DNA from: Microvirga pakistanensis
GTDB lineage: Bacteria > Pseudomonadota > Alphaproteobacteria > Rhizobiales > Beijerinckiaceae
Assembly: GCF_004458765.1 (NCBI RefSeq)
Contig: NZ_SPJX01000652.1
Span: 1-64,000 of the forward strand
DNA length: 64,000 nt
Reading direction: 5' to 3'
Position numbers and translations under genes: made by a program. The notes under the pieces are model-generated. The model saw nothing but the letters and a program-made list of their open reading frames with translations. It did not search any database and was not told the DNA's origin. This document shows positions 16,739-26,558 of the stretch, piece after piece (position 1 is the stretch's first letter; each line of letters opens with the position of its first letter).

Positions 16739-18328
16739 GTGGCTTACCAAGATCAGATTGCACAGGCTCACCGCGTCATTGAAGAGGCCAGCACCTGGAG
16801 CGGCATCAATCCGGAATCGGTTGCGCGCATGCGCCTGCAGAACCGTTTCCGGACCGGTCTCGACATCGCGCGCTACACCGCAAGGATCATGCGTGAGGAC
16901 ATGGCCGCCTACGATGCGGATCCCTCGCTTTACACGCAGTCCCTCGGCTGCTGGCACGGCTTCATCGGCCAGCAGAAGATGATCGCGATCAAGAAGCATT
17001 TTGGGTCCACCAAGCGCCGCTACCTCTATCTGTCCGGCTGGATGATCGCGGCGCTGCGCTCCGAGTTCGGCCCGCTGCCCGATCAGTCCATGCACGAGAA
17101 GACCAGCGTTCCCACCCTGATCGAGGAGCTCTACACATTCCTGCGCCAGGCCGACGCCCGCGAGCTGGGCATGCTGTTCCGCGATCTCGATGCCGCCCGC
17201 AAAAGCGGCAACACAATCAAGGAACGGGAGCTTCTCGGCGCCATCGACACATATGAGACCCATGTCGTTCCGATCATCGCCGACATCGATGCGGGCTTCG
17301 GCAACGCGGAGGCGACGTATCTGCTCGCCCGGAAGATGATCGAGGCCGGCGCCTGCTGTATCCAGATCGAGAACCAAGTGTCGGACGAGAAGCAATGCGG
17401 CCATCAGGACGGCAAGGTCACCGTTCCGCACGAGGACTTCCTGGCCAAGATCCGCGCCGTGCGCTACGCCTTCCTCGAGCTCGGCGTCGACGACGGCCTC
17501 ATCGTGGCGCGCACCGACTCGCTCGGCGCCGGCCTCACCAAGCAGATCGCCTTCAGCCGCAAGCCCGGCGACATCGGCGATCTCTACAACGGCTTCCTCG
17601 ATTGCGAGGAGATCACGCCGGAGAACTGCGTCAACGGCGATGTGGTCATCAACCGCAACGGCAAGCTCCTGCGGCCGAAGCGTCTGCCGAGCAACCTGTT
17701 CCAGTTCCGTCCGGGAACGGGCGAGGACCGCTGCGTGCTCGACTGCATCACCGCCCTGCAGAACGGCGCCGACCTGTTGTGGATCGAAACCGAGAAGCCG
17801 CATATCGAGCAGATCGCCGGAATGGTGGATCGTATCCGCGAGGTCGTTCCGGACGCCAAGCTCGTCTACAACAACTCGCCATCCTTCAACTGGACCATCA
17901 ACTTCCGCCAGCAGGTTTACGATGCCTGGGAGAAGGCTGGCAGGGATGTCTCGTCATATGATCGCGCGAAGCTCATGAGCGTGGAATATGACGAGACGGA
18001 GCTCGCGAAGGAAGCCGACGAGCGCATCCGCACCTTCCAGGCGGAGGGTTCCAAGCGCGCGGGCATCTTCCATCACCTGATCACGCTGCCCACCTATCAC
18101 ACGGCGGCCCTGTCCACCGACAATCTGGCGAAGGAATATTTCGGCCAGGAGGGCATGCTCGGCTATGTGCGCAACGTGCAGCGCCAGGAGATCCGCCAGG
18201 GCATCGCCTGCGTGAAGCACCAGAACATGGCAGGCTCCGATATCGGCGACGACCACAAGGAGTACTTTGCCGGCGAGGCCGCGCTGAAGGCCGGTGGTGC
18301 CCACAACACGATGAACCAGTTCGGCTAG
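16739..18328 (+). CDS. aceA: isocitrate lyase
   Basis: A 529-residue isocitrate lyase, which cleaves isocitrate to succinate and glyoxylate for growth on acetate, fatty acids or C1/C2 substrates. The catalytic loop is SDEKQCGHQDGK with Cys220; ADIDAGFGNAEA holds the metal-binding Asp residues and VYNNSPSFNW is the conserved substrate-binding segment. The length matches the longer isocitrate lyase class rather than the 430-residue enterobacterial form. The start is a GTG at 16739 with AGCGAGGA eight bases upstream. Malate synthase is not adjacent. Likely control by the ScfR-like regulator is argued from shared promoter boxes. Confidence 0.93.
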   Translation: MAYQDQIAQAHRVIEEASTWSGINPESVARMRLQNRFRTGLDIARYTARIMREDMAAYDADPSLYTQSLGCWHGFIGQQKMIAIKKHFGSTKRRYLYLSGWMIAALRSEFGPLPDQSMHEKTSVPTLIEELYTFLRQADARELGMLFRDLDAARKSGNTIKERELLGAIDTYETHVVPIIADIDAGFGNAEATYLLARKMIEAGACCIQIENQVSDEKQCGHQDGKVTVPHEDFLAKIRAVRYAFLELGVDDGLIVARTDSLGAGLTKQIAFSRKPGDIGDLYNGFLDCEEITPENCVNGDVVINRNGKLLRPKRLPSNLFQFRPGTGEDRCVLDCITALQNGADLLWIETEKPHIEQIAGMVDRIREVVPDAKLVYNNSPSFNWTINFRQQVYDAWEKAGRDVSSYDRAKLMSVEYDETELAKEADERIRTFQAEGSKRAGIFHHLITLPTYHTAALSTDNLAKEYFGQEGMLGYVRNVQRQEIRQGIACVKHQNMAGSDIGDDHKEYFAGEAALKAGGAHNTMNQFG

Positions 18329-18353
18329 AGCATCGGACCTACGAGGATCTCCC

Positions 18354-18460
18354 TCGTCATGGCGGGGACTTGATCCGGGGATCAGTCCCGGCCATCCACG
18401 TCTTCAGAACCGCGCCGGAACAAAGGCATGGATCACCGGCACAAGGCCGGTGATGACGAG
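18354..18460. repeat. palindromic intergenic repeat (REP-like)
   Basis: A composite of two imperfect palindromes. The first is around CGTCATGGCGGGGACTTGAT and its partner ATCAGTCCCGGCCATCCACG (18357-18402). The second is a clean 9-bp hairpin ATCACCGGC-ACAAG-GCCGGTGAT at 18432-18454, followed by GACGAGG. This layout is the familiar dispersed intergenic palindrome of many alphaproteobacterial genomes. It lies between aceA and the efflux operon, where it could end or stabilise transcripts. Confidence 0.6.
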
Positions 18461-18608
18461 GAAGGGTAGGGCCGCATTCTCACCGGCCACGACCCGCTCT
18501 CTTCTTTGAAACCCGGGTGCCGAACCAGAGCGTCTGTGCGTCGTTGGATAGCAGGACCGAGGCAGGCCGTTCTCCGGCATGTTCGCTCCGGTTGCCTCGG
18601 AGGACGAC

Positions 18609-19826
18609 GTGGCCAAGCGCATTCTTCTCATCGCCATCGTCGGCCTGGCGCTTGTCGCCGGCCTTTACGTTTTCGTGTTCCGCTCCTCCGGGAATCCGCC
18701 GGCGCCTCAAACCGCGTCGGCAGCTCCTCCGCCCCAGGTCGGGGTCGTCACGGTGCAGCCGGCCGAGGTTCCGTATCCGGTGGAATATGCCGGACGCGTC
18801 GCGGGATTCCGCGATGTGGAGGTGCGCCCGCGGGTCGGCGGTCTTCTGCTGGAACGCCGGTTCGAGGAAGGCGCGCGCGTCAAGGAAGGCGATGTGCTCT
18901 TCCGGATCGACCCGGCCACCTATGAGGTGGCCTTGAACCGGGCGCAGGCGCAATTGCAGCAGGCGCAGGCGACGCTCCGTCAGGCCGAGGAGAACTTCAA
19001 CCGCACCGAGGAGCTCTTCCGCCGGCGCGTCTCCACCGACGTGCAACTCGACGAAACCCGCGCGCAGCGCGACCAGGCCCGTGCCAGCGTCAGCCTTGCC
19101 GAAGCCGAGGTGGAGGGAGCCAAGCTCAATCTCGGATACACCACGGTGACGGCGCCCGCCACCGGCGTCACGGCCCTTCTGTCGCCTCCGGTCGGCGCGC
19201 TCATTCAGGCGCAGCAGACGCTTCTGACCACGATTTCCCAGCTCGATCCGGCCTATGTGAACTTCTCCTTCACGGACGAGGAGGGCCGCGCCTTCCGCGC
19301 CTTGAACGAGCGCAGGGAAAGGCCGATCTCCGAAAAGGAGCTGAAGGTCGAGCTGCTCTTCGCGCAGGAGACCTCCTATCCGCATCCCGGTCAGATCGAC
19401 ACCGCCGCCCAGCGCGTCGATCCGCAAACCGGAACCATCCAGGCGCGGGCGATCTTCCCGAATCCGGATGGCGCCTTGCTCCCGGGCCAGTTCGTGCGCG
19501 TGCGCATCACCGGGATCACGCTGCCGGATTCCATCGTGGTCCCGCAGCAGGCGGTGAGCCAGGGACCTCAGGGGCCGATGATCTACGTTCTGGGTGAGAA
19601 CGATATCGCCCAGGCGCGGCCGATCCGCCTGGGGCCGGAGGTTCCGGGCGGCTGGGTCGTGCGTGAGGGTTTGAGAGAGGGCGAACGGGTGGTCGCCGAC
19701 GGCGTGATCCGGGTCCGCCCGGGACAACCCGTCCGGCCGGGGCCGATGCCGGCTCAGGCGCCGGAGACGACCGGTTCGGCTGCGCCGGGCTCTCAGGGCG
19801 GAGCGGCCTCGGGGTCGCGCCCATGA
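18609..19826 (+). CDS. RND efflux periplasmic adaptor (AcrA/MexA family)
   Basis: A 405-residue membrane-fusion protein that bridges the RND pump and an outer-membrane channel. The N-terminal membrane anchor is [20 protein letters not shown]. The barrel-sandwich motifs are [20 protein letters not shown] and its partner [19 protein letters not shown], with an alpha-hairpin rich in Gln/Ala between them. I chose GTG 18609 because GGAGG lies six bases ahead; an ATG at 18579 would add ten residues. The C-terminus is Pro/Gly/Ser-rich. The stop overlaps the pump gene start. No outer-membrane partner or local regulator is adjacent. Confidence 0.9.
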   Translation: MAKRILLIAIVGLALVAGLYVFVFRSSGNPPAPQTASAAPPPQVGVVTVQPAEVPYPVEYAGRVAGFRDVEVRPRVGGLLLERRFEEGARVKEGDVLFRIDPATYEVALNRAQAQLQQAQATLRQAEENFNRTEELFRRRVSTDVQLDETRAQRDQARASVSLAEAEVEGAKLNLGYTTVTAPATGVTALLSPPVGALIQAQQTLLTTISQLDPAYVNFSFTDEEGRAFRALNERRERPISEKELKVELLFAQETSYPHPGQIDTAAQRVDPQTGTIQARAIFPNPDGALLPGQFVRVRITGITLPDSIVVPQQAVSQGPQGPMIYVLGENDIAQARPIRLGPEVPGGWVVREGLREGERVVADGVIRVRPGQPVRPGPMPAQAPETTGSAAPGSQGGAASGSRP

Positions 19827-22800
19827 TCTCGAAGTTCTTCATCGACCGCCCGATCTTCGCCTCGGTGCTCTCCATCGTTATCGTGCTCGTCGGGCTGATC
19901 GCCATGCGGATCCTGCCCGTCGCGCAATATCCCGAGATCGTGCCGCCCCAGGTGGTGGTCTCCGCCACCTATCCGGGCGCGAGCGCCCAGACCATCGCCG
20001 AGACCGTGGCCGCGCCCCTGGAACAGCAGATCAACGGCGTCGAGGACATGATCTACATGCAATCGACCTCGACCGGCTCGGGCACCATGAGCCTGTCGGT
20101 CTTCTTCCAGACCGGCACCGATGCCGACCAGGCCACGATCAACGTCAACAACCGCGTTCAGCGCGCGACCGCGGTTCTGCCCGAGGAGGTGCGGCGGCAG
20201 GGCGTGACGGTCACGAAGCGCTCCTCCTCGATCCTGCAGATCGTCGCGCTCTCCTCGCCCGACCGGCGCTACGACACGATCTACATCTCCAATTATGCGC
20301 TGGTGAACGTCATCGACGAGCTGCGCCGCACGCCTGGCGTCGGCGACGCCTCGCTCTTCGGCGCGTCGGATTACGCGATGCGCATCTGGCTCAGGCCCGA
20401 CAAGGTCGCGCAATACGACCTGACCCCGGCCGATATCGCGGCCGCCATCCGCGAGCAGAACGCGCAGTTCGCCGCCGGCCGGTTCGCCGAGGAACCGATG
20501 CCGGGCCGTCAGGCCTTCACCTATTCGGTCACGACCCAGGGGCGCCTCGCGGACCCGCGCGAATTCGAGCAGATCATCCTGCGCTCCGATGAGAACGGTG
20601 GCGCCCTCCGGCTCAAGGATGTCGCCCGGGTGGAGCTGGGCTCTCAGAACTATTCCACGGTGGCGACCCTCAACGGGGCGCCGACGGTTCCCATCGGCAT
20701 CTATCTCCAGCCCGACGCCAATGCGCTGGAGGTGTCGGAGGCGGTCAATGCCACGATGCAGCGGCTTTCGCAGCGCTTCCCCGACGGCCTGCGCTACGAC
20801 GTGCCGTTCAACACCACGACCTTCATCGAGGTCTCCATCGAGGAGGTCATCCACACCTTCGTCGAAGCCATCGTGCTGGTCGTGGTCGTAGTCTTTCTCT
20901 TCCTGCAGAACTGGCGTGCGACGCTGATTCCGCTGCTCGCCGTGCCGGTCTCCATCGTCGGCACCTTCGCGGGCATGTACGCGCTCGGCTTCTCGATCAA
21001 TCTGCTCACGCTGTTCGGGCTCATCCTCGCCATCGGCATCGTGGTGGACGACGCCATCATCGTGCTGGAGAACGTCGAACGCATCATGACCACGCAGCAC
21101 AAGCCGCCTCGCGAGGCGGCCATTCAGGCGATGCGCGAGGTGAGCGGCCCGGTCATCGCCGTGGTGCTCGTGCTCTGCGCGGTGTTCATTCCCGTGTCCT
21201 TCCTCGGCGGGCTCGCCGGCGAGCTCTACCGGCAATTCGCCGTGACGATCGCCGTCTCCGTGGTCATCTCCGGCATCGTGGCCCTCACGCTCACGCCCGC
21301 CCTCTGCGCGCTTCTGCTCAAGGAGGGCCACCGCGAGCCGTGGCGTCCGTTCCGGATCTTCAATCGCGGTTTCGACCGGCTGACCCAGGCGTTCACGTCC
21401 GGCACGGCATTCTTCCTGCGTCACGCGGTGGTGGCGCTGGCGTTCATCGCGGTGATGCTCGGCGCCACCTGGTGGCTGTTCCAGCGGGTTCCAGGCGGTC
21501 TCGTGCCCGCGGAAGATCTGGGAAGCGTCTTCGTCGTGTCGATGCTGCCGCCGGCAGCCTCCCTCGACCGCACGCTCGACATCACCGGCAAGGTGACCGA
21601 GGGCACCATGCAGAACCCTGCCGTCGCCGATGTCGTCACATTGGCGGGTTTCGATCTTCTGTCGGGCGCGCAGAAGACCAATGCTGGCGTCTCCTTCGTG
21701 TCGCTCAAGGATTGGTCCGAGCGCGCCGATCCCCGGCTCGACGCCCGCAATCTCGCTCCCGGCTTCGCGGCTCTCAATGCCAATTTCCGCGATGGAGTCG
21801 TGATCGGCTTCAACCCGCCGCCCATCATGGGCCTGAGCACCACCGGCGGGTTCGAGTTCTATCTGCAGGACCGTTCCGGCGGCAGCCTGGAGAGCCTGGC
21901 GCAGGCGGCCCAGCGGGTCGTGCAGGTGGCCGGCCAGCGTCCGGAACTCGCCGGGGTTTCCACCACTTTCAACACAGGCGTGCCGCAATACCGGATCGAC
22001 GTGGACCGCGAGAAGGCGAAAGCGCTCGGCGTTCCGATCTCGGCGATCTTCGACACGATGCAGAGCACATTCGGCAGCCTGTACGTGAACGATTTCACCC
22101 TGTTCGGTCGCACCTATCGGGTGAGCCTCTCCTCCGAGCCCGAGTTCCGGCATTCGCCCGAGGACCTGCGGCACGTGTTCGTGCGCTCCAGCAACGGCAC
22201 CATGGTTCCGCTCAACGTCCTTCTGACCACCGCCCGCACCGCCGGGCCCGACGTGGTCGACCGGTTCAACGTGTTCCCTGCCGCGAAAATCCAGGGCAAT
22301 CCGGCGCCCGGCTTTTCGTCGAGCCAGGCGATCGCCGCCATGGAGCAGGTGGTGGCGCAAAGCCTGTCGTCGGATTACTCGATCGGCTGGACGGGCTCGG
22401 CCTACCAGGAGCTGCAATCGGCCGGAACCGGATCGCAGGGATTCCTGCTCGGCCTCGTGATGGTGTTCCTGATCCTGGCCGCGCAGTATGAACGCTGGTC
22501 GCTGCCCTTTGCCGTGATCACGGCGGTGCCGTTCGCCGTCTTCGGGGCGATCCTGGCCATCTGGCTGCGGGGCATCGAGAACGACATCTACTTCCAGGTC
22601 GGCCTCGTCACGCTGATTGGACTGGCGGCCAAGAACGCGATCCTCATCGTCGAGTTCGCGGCCGAGCGATATCGCGAGGGTGCCCCCGTCTACGATGCCG
22701 CGCTCGAGGCGGCGCGCTTGCGCTTCCGCCCGATCGTGATGACGTCGCTCGCCTTCATCCTCGGCGTTGTGCCGCTCGCCATCTCGACCGGCGCCGGATC

Positions 22801-22960
22801 CGCCAGCCGGCACTCGGTCGGCACGGGCGTCATCGGCGGCATGCTGGCCGCGACCTTTCTGGCGATCCTGTTCGTGCCCCTTTTCTTCAGGCTGGTGACA
22901 CGGGACAGGACGGCGCGAGAGGCCGCGGCACCGCCCGCTCCGGCACCCGCCGGCGAATAG
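19823..22960 (+). CDS. RND multidrug efflux pump inner-membrane subunit (AcrB/HAE1 family)
   Basis: A 1045-residue proton-driven RND transporter of the hydrophobe/amphiphile class. It has the N-terminal [16 protein letters not shown] helix, the proton-relay segment [16 protein letters not shown] in TM4 with its two Asp residues, the [14 protein letters not shown] helix in TM10, and two large periplasmic loops. Length and layout match a complete AcrB-type protein. It forms an ATGA overlap with the adaptor gene. The substrate range cannot be read from sequence. A C-terminal PPAPAPAGE tail is unremarkable. Confidence 0.93.
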   Translation: MISKFFIDRPIFASVLSIVIVLVGLIAMRILPVAQYPEIVPPQVVVSATYPGASAQTIAETVAAPLEQQINGVEDMIYMQSTSTGSGTMSLSVFFQTGTDADQATINVNNRVQRATAVLPEEVRRQGVTVTKRSSSILQIVALSSPDRRYDTIYISNYALVNVIDELRRTPGVGDASLFGASDYAMRIWLRPDKVAQYDLTPADIAAAIREQNAQFAAGRFAEEPMPGRQAFTYSVTTQGRLADPREFEQIILRSDENGGALRLKDVARVELGSQNYSTVATLNGAPTVPIGIYLQPDANALEVSEAVNATMQRLSQRFPDGLRYDVPFNTTTFIEVSIEEVIHTFVEAIVLVVVVVFLFLQNWRATLIPLLAVPVSIVGTFAGMYALGFSINLLTLFGLILAIGIVVDDAIIVLENVERIMTTQHKPPREAAIQAMREVSGPVIAVVLVLCAVFIPVSFLGGLAGELYRQFAVTIAVSVVISGIVALTLTPALCALLLKEGHREPWRPFRIFNRGFDRLTQAFTSGTAFFLRHAVVALAFIAVMLGATWWLFQRVPGGLVPAEDLGSVFVVSMLPPAASLDRTLDITGKVTEGTMQNPAVADVVTLAGFDLLSGAQKTNAGVSFVSLKDWSERADPRLDARNLAPGFAALNANFRDGVVIGFNPPPIMGLSTTGGFEFYLQDRSGGSLESLAQAAQRVVQVAGQRPELAGVSTTFNTGVPQYRIDVDREKAKALGVPISAIFDTMQSTFGSLYVNDFTLFGRTYRVSLSSEPEFRHSPEDLRHVFVRSSNGTMVPLNVLLTTARTAGPDVVDRFNVFPAAKIQGNPAPGFSSSQAIAAMEQVVAQSLSSDYSIGWTGSAYQELQSAGTGSQGFLLGLVMVFLILAAQYERWSLPFAVITAVPFAVFGAILAIWLRGIENDIYFQVGLVTLIGLAAKNAILIVEFAAERYREGAPVYDAALEAARLRFRPIVMTSLAFILGVVPLAISTGAGSASRHSVGTGVIGGMLAATFLAILFVPLFFRLVTRDRTAREAAAPPAPAPAGE

Positions 22961-23158
22961 GCGGAGGAAAGGACCATAGGGCCGAACCGGACATCCGCCG
23001 GTACCTGGGAATCGTGCCGGGTCCCATGGCCTTGCCGCTCTTCGATCCACGGATGGATCAAGCCCGCTTCCCAATCCGCGGAAGAATTTCAGGGCCATCG
23101 GATGAAAATCTTAATTTTCCGTCCTTTGCAGGCAACTCTTCCGGGCTAGAATCTACCC

Positions 23159-23223
23159 CTTCCGTATTAGGCTACTTGGCCTATGCCTTGATTATACCTG
23201 CTGACTGGGTACCCTTACGGAAG
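23159..23223 (+). promoter_or_regulatory. inverted repeat before LuxR-type regulator
   Basis: CTTCCGTA (23159-23166) and TACGGAAG (23216-23223) form 8-bp arms about 49 bases apart in an AT-richer tract between the pump gene and the regulator at 23262. The rest of 22961-23261 holds no gene. The spacing suits a DNA-looping or dimer-of-dimers site, but this is a guess from symmetry. Confidence 0.25.
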
Positions 23224-23261
23224 AAGAGCAAAGTCTTTTGCTCGCATCTGGGGGTAGGTCA

Positions 23262-24023
23262 ATGTCTTACGAAGCGGCTAGGCCGATTGCGAACAACAAT
23301 GTCCGGTCTGTCAATACTGTCCTGATCTCCAAAAACGGGTTGATCTGCACAGGGATCAAACGTCTCCTGGACAGGAGCAGCTATAGCATCGTCAGCGCGA
23401 TTCCCGATATGGCGGCTCTCTCCAACCATTGCCCCGATGCTGAAACCGATCTCTTCATCATCGACGGCGACAGGCCTGTCGAGCAGACGATCGCAGCCGC
23501 GACACATGCGAGAGCCACATATCCCATGTCGAGGATCGTTGTGATCGCCAGCCAATTCGATCTTGACTTCGTTCGCCGCGGGCATGCGGCGGGGGTCAAT
23601 GGCTTCTGTCTCTCGGGGAGCAGCCGGGACGTTCTCATCACGTCTCTCGAGCTGGTCACGTTGGGCGAGGGAGTTCTGCCGCCCGTGGTGATGACCTCCT
23701 TGTTGAACAGGCCGGAGCCCGATCCGGCACCAAAGCCGCTCCTCGACGGCCGCATTCGCGCAGGAATGCGTGCGGACGATCCCAAGGCGACGAAGCTGTC
23801 GGCCAGGGAAGCAGAGGTCCTGAGGCATCTGATGGGAGGAGCGGCCAACAAGGTGATCGCCCGTGAGCTCGATGTCGCCGAGGTGACCGTCAAGGTTCAC
23901 GTCAAGACCATTCTCAGGAAGATCGGGGCCGCCAACCGGACCCAGGCTGCCATGTGGGCCTCCGTGAATCTTCCTGCGAATTCCGGATCATCCGACAGCT
24001 TGGGCCCGCACTATCTTCGATAG
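23262..24023 (+). CDS. LuxR-family regulator with degenerate receiver
   Basis: A 253-residue NarL/FixJ-type transcription factor. The C-terminal helix-turn-helix is intact (LSAREAEVLRHLMGG, then VIARELDVAEVTVKVHVK, about 182-235). The N-terminal receiver keeps an Asp in LFIIDGD (residue 68) but lacks the acidic pair (VLISKNGL instead of an Asp/Glu-rich turn) and has no Lys in the FCLSGSS position. It may therefore work without phosphorylation. GGGGGTAGGTCA precedes ATG 23262. No sensor kinase is nearby. Targets are unknown; relatives in this order often control surface polysaccharide or motility genes. Confidence 0.85.
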   Translation: MSYEAARPIANNNVRSVNTVLISKNGLICTGIKRLLDRSSYSIVSAIPDMAALSNHCPDAETDLFIIDGDRPVEQTIAAATHARATYPMSRIVVIASQFDLDFVRRGHAAGVNGFCLSGSSRDVLITSLELVTLGEGVLPPVVMTSLLNRPEPDPAPKPLLDGRIRAGMRADDPKATKLSAREAEVLRHLMGGAANKVIARELDVAEVTVKVHVKTILRKIGAANRTQAAMWASVNLPANSGSSDSLGPHYLR

Positions 24024-24090
24024 CCGTCCCTGGGCGAACCATTCCTGGCCAGCCTGCCGTTCAGGCGGCGTTCTTCAGCCGTCCGGGATC

Positions 24091-25080
24091 TCAGCCATGC
24101 GAGCGGCTGAAAAGATCTTGCCGAAGGCGGGACTGCGCCATCTCCACGTATCGCGGGTCAATGTCGCAGCCGACATAGTGACGGCCGACATTCCGGGCCG
24201 CCACCAGGGAGCTGCCGCTCCCGCAAAACGGGTCGAAGACGAGTTGTCCTGACTGCGTCGTCAGCTCGATGAGCGCCTGCATGAGCCGGACGGGCTTCTG
24301 CGTCGGGTGAAGCCCCGCCTCCTTCGGGGCGAAGCCGATGTCGAGCGCATTGTCGGGTCGGTCGAAATACCGAAGGAAGGCCTCCTCATTGTATCCGCCG
24401 ACCCCATGGTCGAGAGCGTTGTCGGCAATGGTCGTCCCGACCTTATAGGGCTTGGTGAACCACAGGATGGGCTCGAAGGTCGGGCGAAGATTGCCCACCC
24501 GCCAACCCTGCCAGCGCTCCGCCGCCTGATCGTCGCCTCGCCGCTCGAACACGATGTTCAGCCGCTGGGCGCGGTGCGGCGCCCTGTCCCGATGCCAGGC
24601 CAGCATGTCCTTGAAAGAGAAGCCCGCATCCTCCAGTGCGCTGATGCAGCGATGCGAAAAGCGCCTTCCGGAAAAGACGATCGCGCTTGCCCCGGGTTTC
24701 AGGACACGAAGCCATTCGGATGCCCAGGACGAGCACCACTCCTGGTACTGACGGGGAATTTCGCGGTCGGCCCCGGACCAGCCGTTGATGGGCTTGCCGC
24801 GTTTCCTGAAGACGGCTCCGGCCCGCTCCTGCGCAGGACTGGAGCCGAGATAGGCCGAGTTCGTGTTGGGATGGAGGACGTCCCAATCCTCGGCCCCGAT
24901 GCCATAAGGAATATCACTGAGGATAAGGTGAACGGATTCGTCGCCGAGAAAGTCGAACGGTTTTGTGCTGTCAGCCAAAAGGATTTCGTCGATCAATGCT
25001 TGCTCGTGGTCGTGAGAGAGACATGGATCATCCTTGGCTTTCGTCCTCGGCATCCTTCTGCCCTTACCTACGGAGTGCAC
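24091..25080 (-). CDS. solitary DNA methyltransferase (beta class)
   Basis: A 329-residue site-specific N6-adenine or N4-cytosine DNA methyltransferase. The catalytic motif IV is ILSDIPYGIG (Ile in place of the second residue of DPPY). The AdoMet-binding motif I, FDPFCGSGSSL, lies near the C-terminus, so motif order is IV then I, the beta-class arrangement. A TRD-like region lies between. HPTQKPVRLMQ is the usual motif X. No restriction endonuclease is adjacent, so it is orphan and may act in regulation or anti-restriction. Start is a GTG at 25080; an ATG at 25053 is an alternative. Confidence 0.85.
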   Translation of the reverse strand: MHSVGKGRRMPRTKAKDDPCLSHDHEQALIDEILLADSTKPFDFLGDESVHLILSDIPYGIGAEDWDVLHPNTNSAYLGSSPAQERAGAVFRKRGKPINGWSGADREIPRQYQEWCSSWASEWLRVLKPGASAIVFSGRRFSHRCISALEDAGFSFKDMLAWHRDRAPHRAQRLNIVFERRGDDQAAERWQGWRVGNLRPTFEPILWFTKPYKVGTTIADNALDHGVGGYNEEAFLRYFDRPDNALDIGFAPKEAGLHPTQKPVRLMQALIELTTQSGQLVFDPFCGSGSSLVAARNVGRHYVGCDIDPRYVEMAQSRLRQDLFSRSHG

Positions 25081-25360
25081 TGCGGCTCTTGCTCAACGTC
25101 GACCGTTGACCATACATGAGCCTTCCTGCGACAGCACCACCCGGGTCGGATTGCCCACAAAAAGCTCGCCATCGCACCTAATGCAAAAGGCCGAAGGTCA
25201 TGACGGGTCAGGAAAAGATCAAGGCTCCGGCCAGTCTTCGCACCCTCTGAGGCGCGCCAACAGGCAATCGTCGAGGCTTATGCTCGCAAGCCGCGCGCGA
25301 GATCGTGCAAGCCTCCTTCTCACGTCCGATGCTGGAGCGCGACGGAGCGCGCCTAAGCTC
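25081..25360. other. intergenic, possible ORF debris
   Basis: No intact gene is seen. An ATG at 25200 with AAGG upstream opens a 16-codon frame ending at 25250. Joining it by two frame changes to neighbouring frames (SEARQQAIVEAYARKPRA, then REIVQASFSRPMLERDGARL) gives protein-like text. It could be a decayed gene, but two shifts within 150 bases make the case weak. Confidence 0.2.
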
Positions 25361-25879
25361 TCACTCCCCGCTCTCCGGAACTTGCCATGCCGTCGCTTCC
25401 TCCGCTGTCGCTTTCCGCCTGCTGAGGAGTTCGGCCAGGAGCCTGGCGGGGAACCGCACGGTCCGGTGAACCGATTGGACGAAGTGATCATCGTCCAAGT
25501 CCATGAGGCTCACGGTGACGATGTCGGGCCGCTCCTGATCGAACTCGATGTCGAATGAGAGCGAGGGATGCATTTCCCCGAAGGGACCCTCCGCTGGAAT
25601 GTTCAAGGACGTAAGCCGGTCCTCAGGAGCGGAAAAGCCGAGGCGGATTTCCTTGACGTGGGTCTGATCGAACGGGCGTTCGATACGGGAATCGTCTGAC
25701 CCGTTCAGAGCCAGCACCCGACTTTCGGGCGCCGGGTTCTCGCGTTTTTCCGGTGCGATCATGCGATGAGGCCTCGGTGAAGGCACCCATGCCGATCTCG
25801 GTGGTGCATCATTGGCACGGCTCGTCTCGTCCTCGGTTGTTGAGAGGCCTTGCCGAGCCTCCCTTCGATATATCGGCAT
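25361..25879 (-). CDS. hypothetical protein
   Basis: A 172-residue protein that I do not recognise. The first 40 residues are Arg/Pro/Ser-rich and low in complexity. From about residue 60 the text looks globular: VKEIRLGFSAPEDRL, LSFDIEFDQERPDIV, SLMDLDDDHFVQSVHRT and RFPARLLAELLSRRK. A shorter start at complement 25762 (MIAPEKRENP) would drop the low-complexity part. There is no membrane segment or signal peptide. It stands alone between the methyltransferase and the gene-poor stretch 25880-26243. Confidence 0.5.
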   Translation of the reverse strand: MPIYRREARQGLSTTEDETSRANDAPPRSAWVPSPRPHRMIAPEKRENPAPESRVLALNGSDDSRIERPFDQTHVKEIRLGFSAPEDRLTSLNIPAEGPFGEMHPSLSFDIEFDQERPDIVTVSLMDLDDDHFVQSVHRTVRFPARLLAELLSRRKATAEEATAWQVPESGE

Positions 25880-26157
25880 GATTCATTCCCCAGCGAGACT
25901 AAAGCATGGGCCCGTCGTGATGCGGGCGATTCACTTTAGTCCTCAGCGGGAATCATTTTGCTTTGGTTGAGTTAAGGAATCGTCTTTTCCAGGTATGTAA
26001 AACGGCGCTGAATAATAGAGACTATATTCTACAAAGGGGCGAATACTTACTCAACATCTCGCACGATCCTGGAAAAGATGCCTGCCGCGCCGCTTCGGCT
26101 TGGGTTATCCTGATTTGCTCGCCACCCCGCCTCTTGAGGAGTCGCTTCAGCTTTCCT

Positions 26158-26202
26158 CATCCACAGGCATCCACAGGCCGGCCATCTGTTCTCGTTTTGT
26201 TC
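26158..26202 (+). promoter_or_regulatory. LexA-type box with adjacent tandem repeat
   Basis: GTTC at 26188-26191 and GTTC at 26199-26202 are separated by exactly seven bases (TCGTTTT). This matches the alphaproteobacterial LexA operator GTTC-N7-GTTC. Just upstream, CATCCACAGG is repeated in tandem (26158-26167, 26168-26177). The box lies 41 bases before the start of the small membrane-protein gene at 26244. The rest of 25880-26157 shows no gene. Confidence 0.55.
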
Positions 26203-26243
26203 TTAATCTGTGGTAGAGTTGAGGCTTGATTGGGAGAACCGAC

Positions 26244-26375
26244 ATGAGATTGCCTCGCTTGTCTTTGCGTATAGGGAAGCTGCTGGATGCCCACGCCGAG
26301 GGACCTTTGGCTATTGCCGCCTTGGCGTTCATTGTCCTGGCATTGCTCTTGATCAAGTATCTTGCCGGTTTATGA
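26244..26375 (+). CDS. small single-pass membrane protein, possible SOS gene
   Basis: A 43-residue peptide. A basic amphipathic start (MRLPRLSLRIGKLL), a short DAHAEGP turn and one membrane helix (LAIAALAFIVLALLLIKYL) make up the whole protein, with ATG 26244 and TGA 26373-26375. GGGAG lies 7 bases upstream. The N-in orientation follows from the basic residues. Short peptides with an AEGP turn before a Leu/Ala helix recur in this order but have no known function. Its LexA-type box suggests DNA-damage induction, which recalls the small inner-membrane division inhibitor SidA of Caulobacter in size and control but not in sequence. Confidence 0.5.
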   Translation: MRLPRLSLRIGKLLDAHAEGPLAIAALAFIVLALLLIKYLAGL

Positions 26376-26558
26376 CCCCGGAACGGAACCGGCACGAGGC
26401 TTGGCCGTTGACCTGATGAACTTCATTGGTTCCCTCTGGTAAAACTCAAGTGCCTGGTGGTCCTTCCATCAGGCTCATTCTCTTGTTCCGACAAGGTATC
26501 ATTGAACTAATCCCTAAGAGCGTATGACGTTCCTGCTCGCATGACTAAAATTCCTGTC

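Noticed and set aside
19793-23098. A 1101-codon open frame on the minus strand
   Set aside because: It lies antisense to the RND pump gene. It is rich in His, Arg, Glu and Gly as GC-rich antisense frames are, and has no domain or ribosome site.
24091-25080. CcrM, the cell-cycle methyltransferase
   Set aside because: The catalytic motif is DIPY rather than DPPY, and the characteristic C-terminal extension of CcrM is missing, since the frame ends just after motif I.
25200-25380. A small gene with two frameshifts
   Set aside because: The protein-like text depends on joining three frames within 150 bases and has no recognised family, so chance cannot be excluded.
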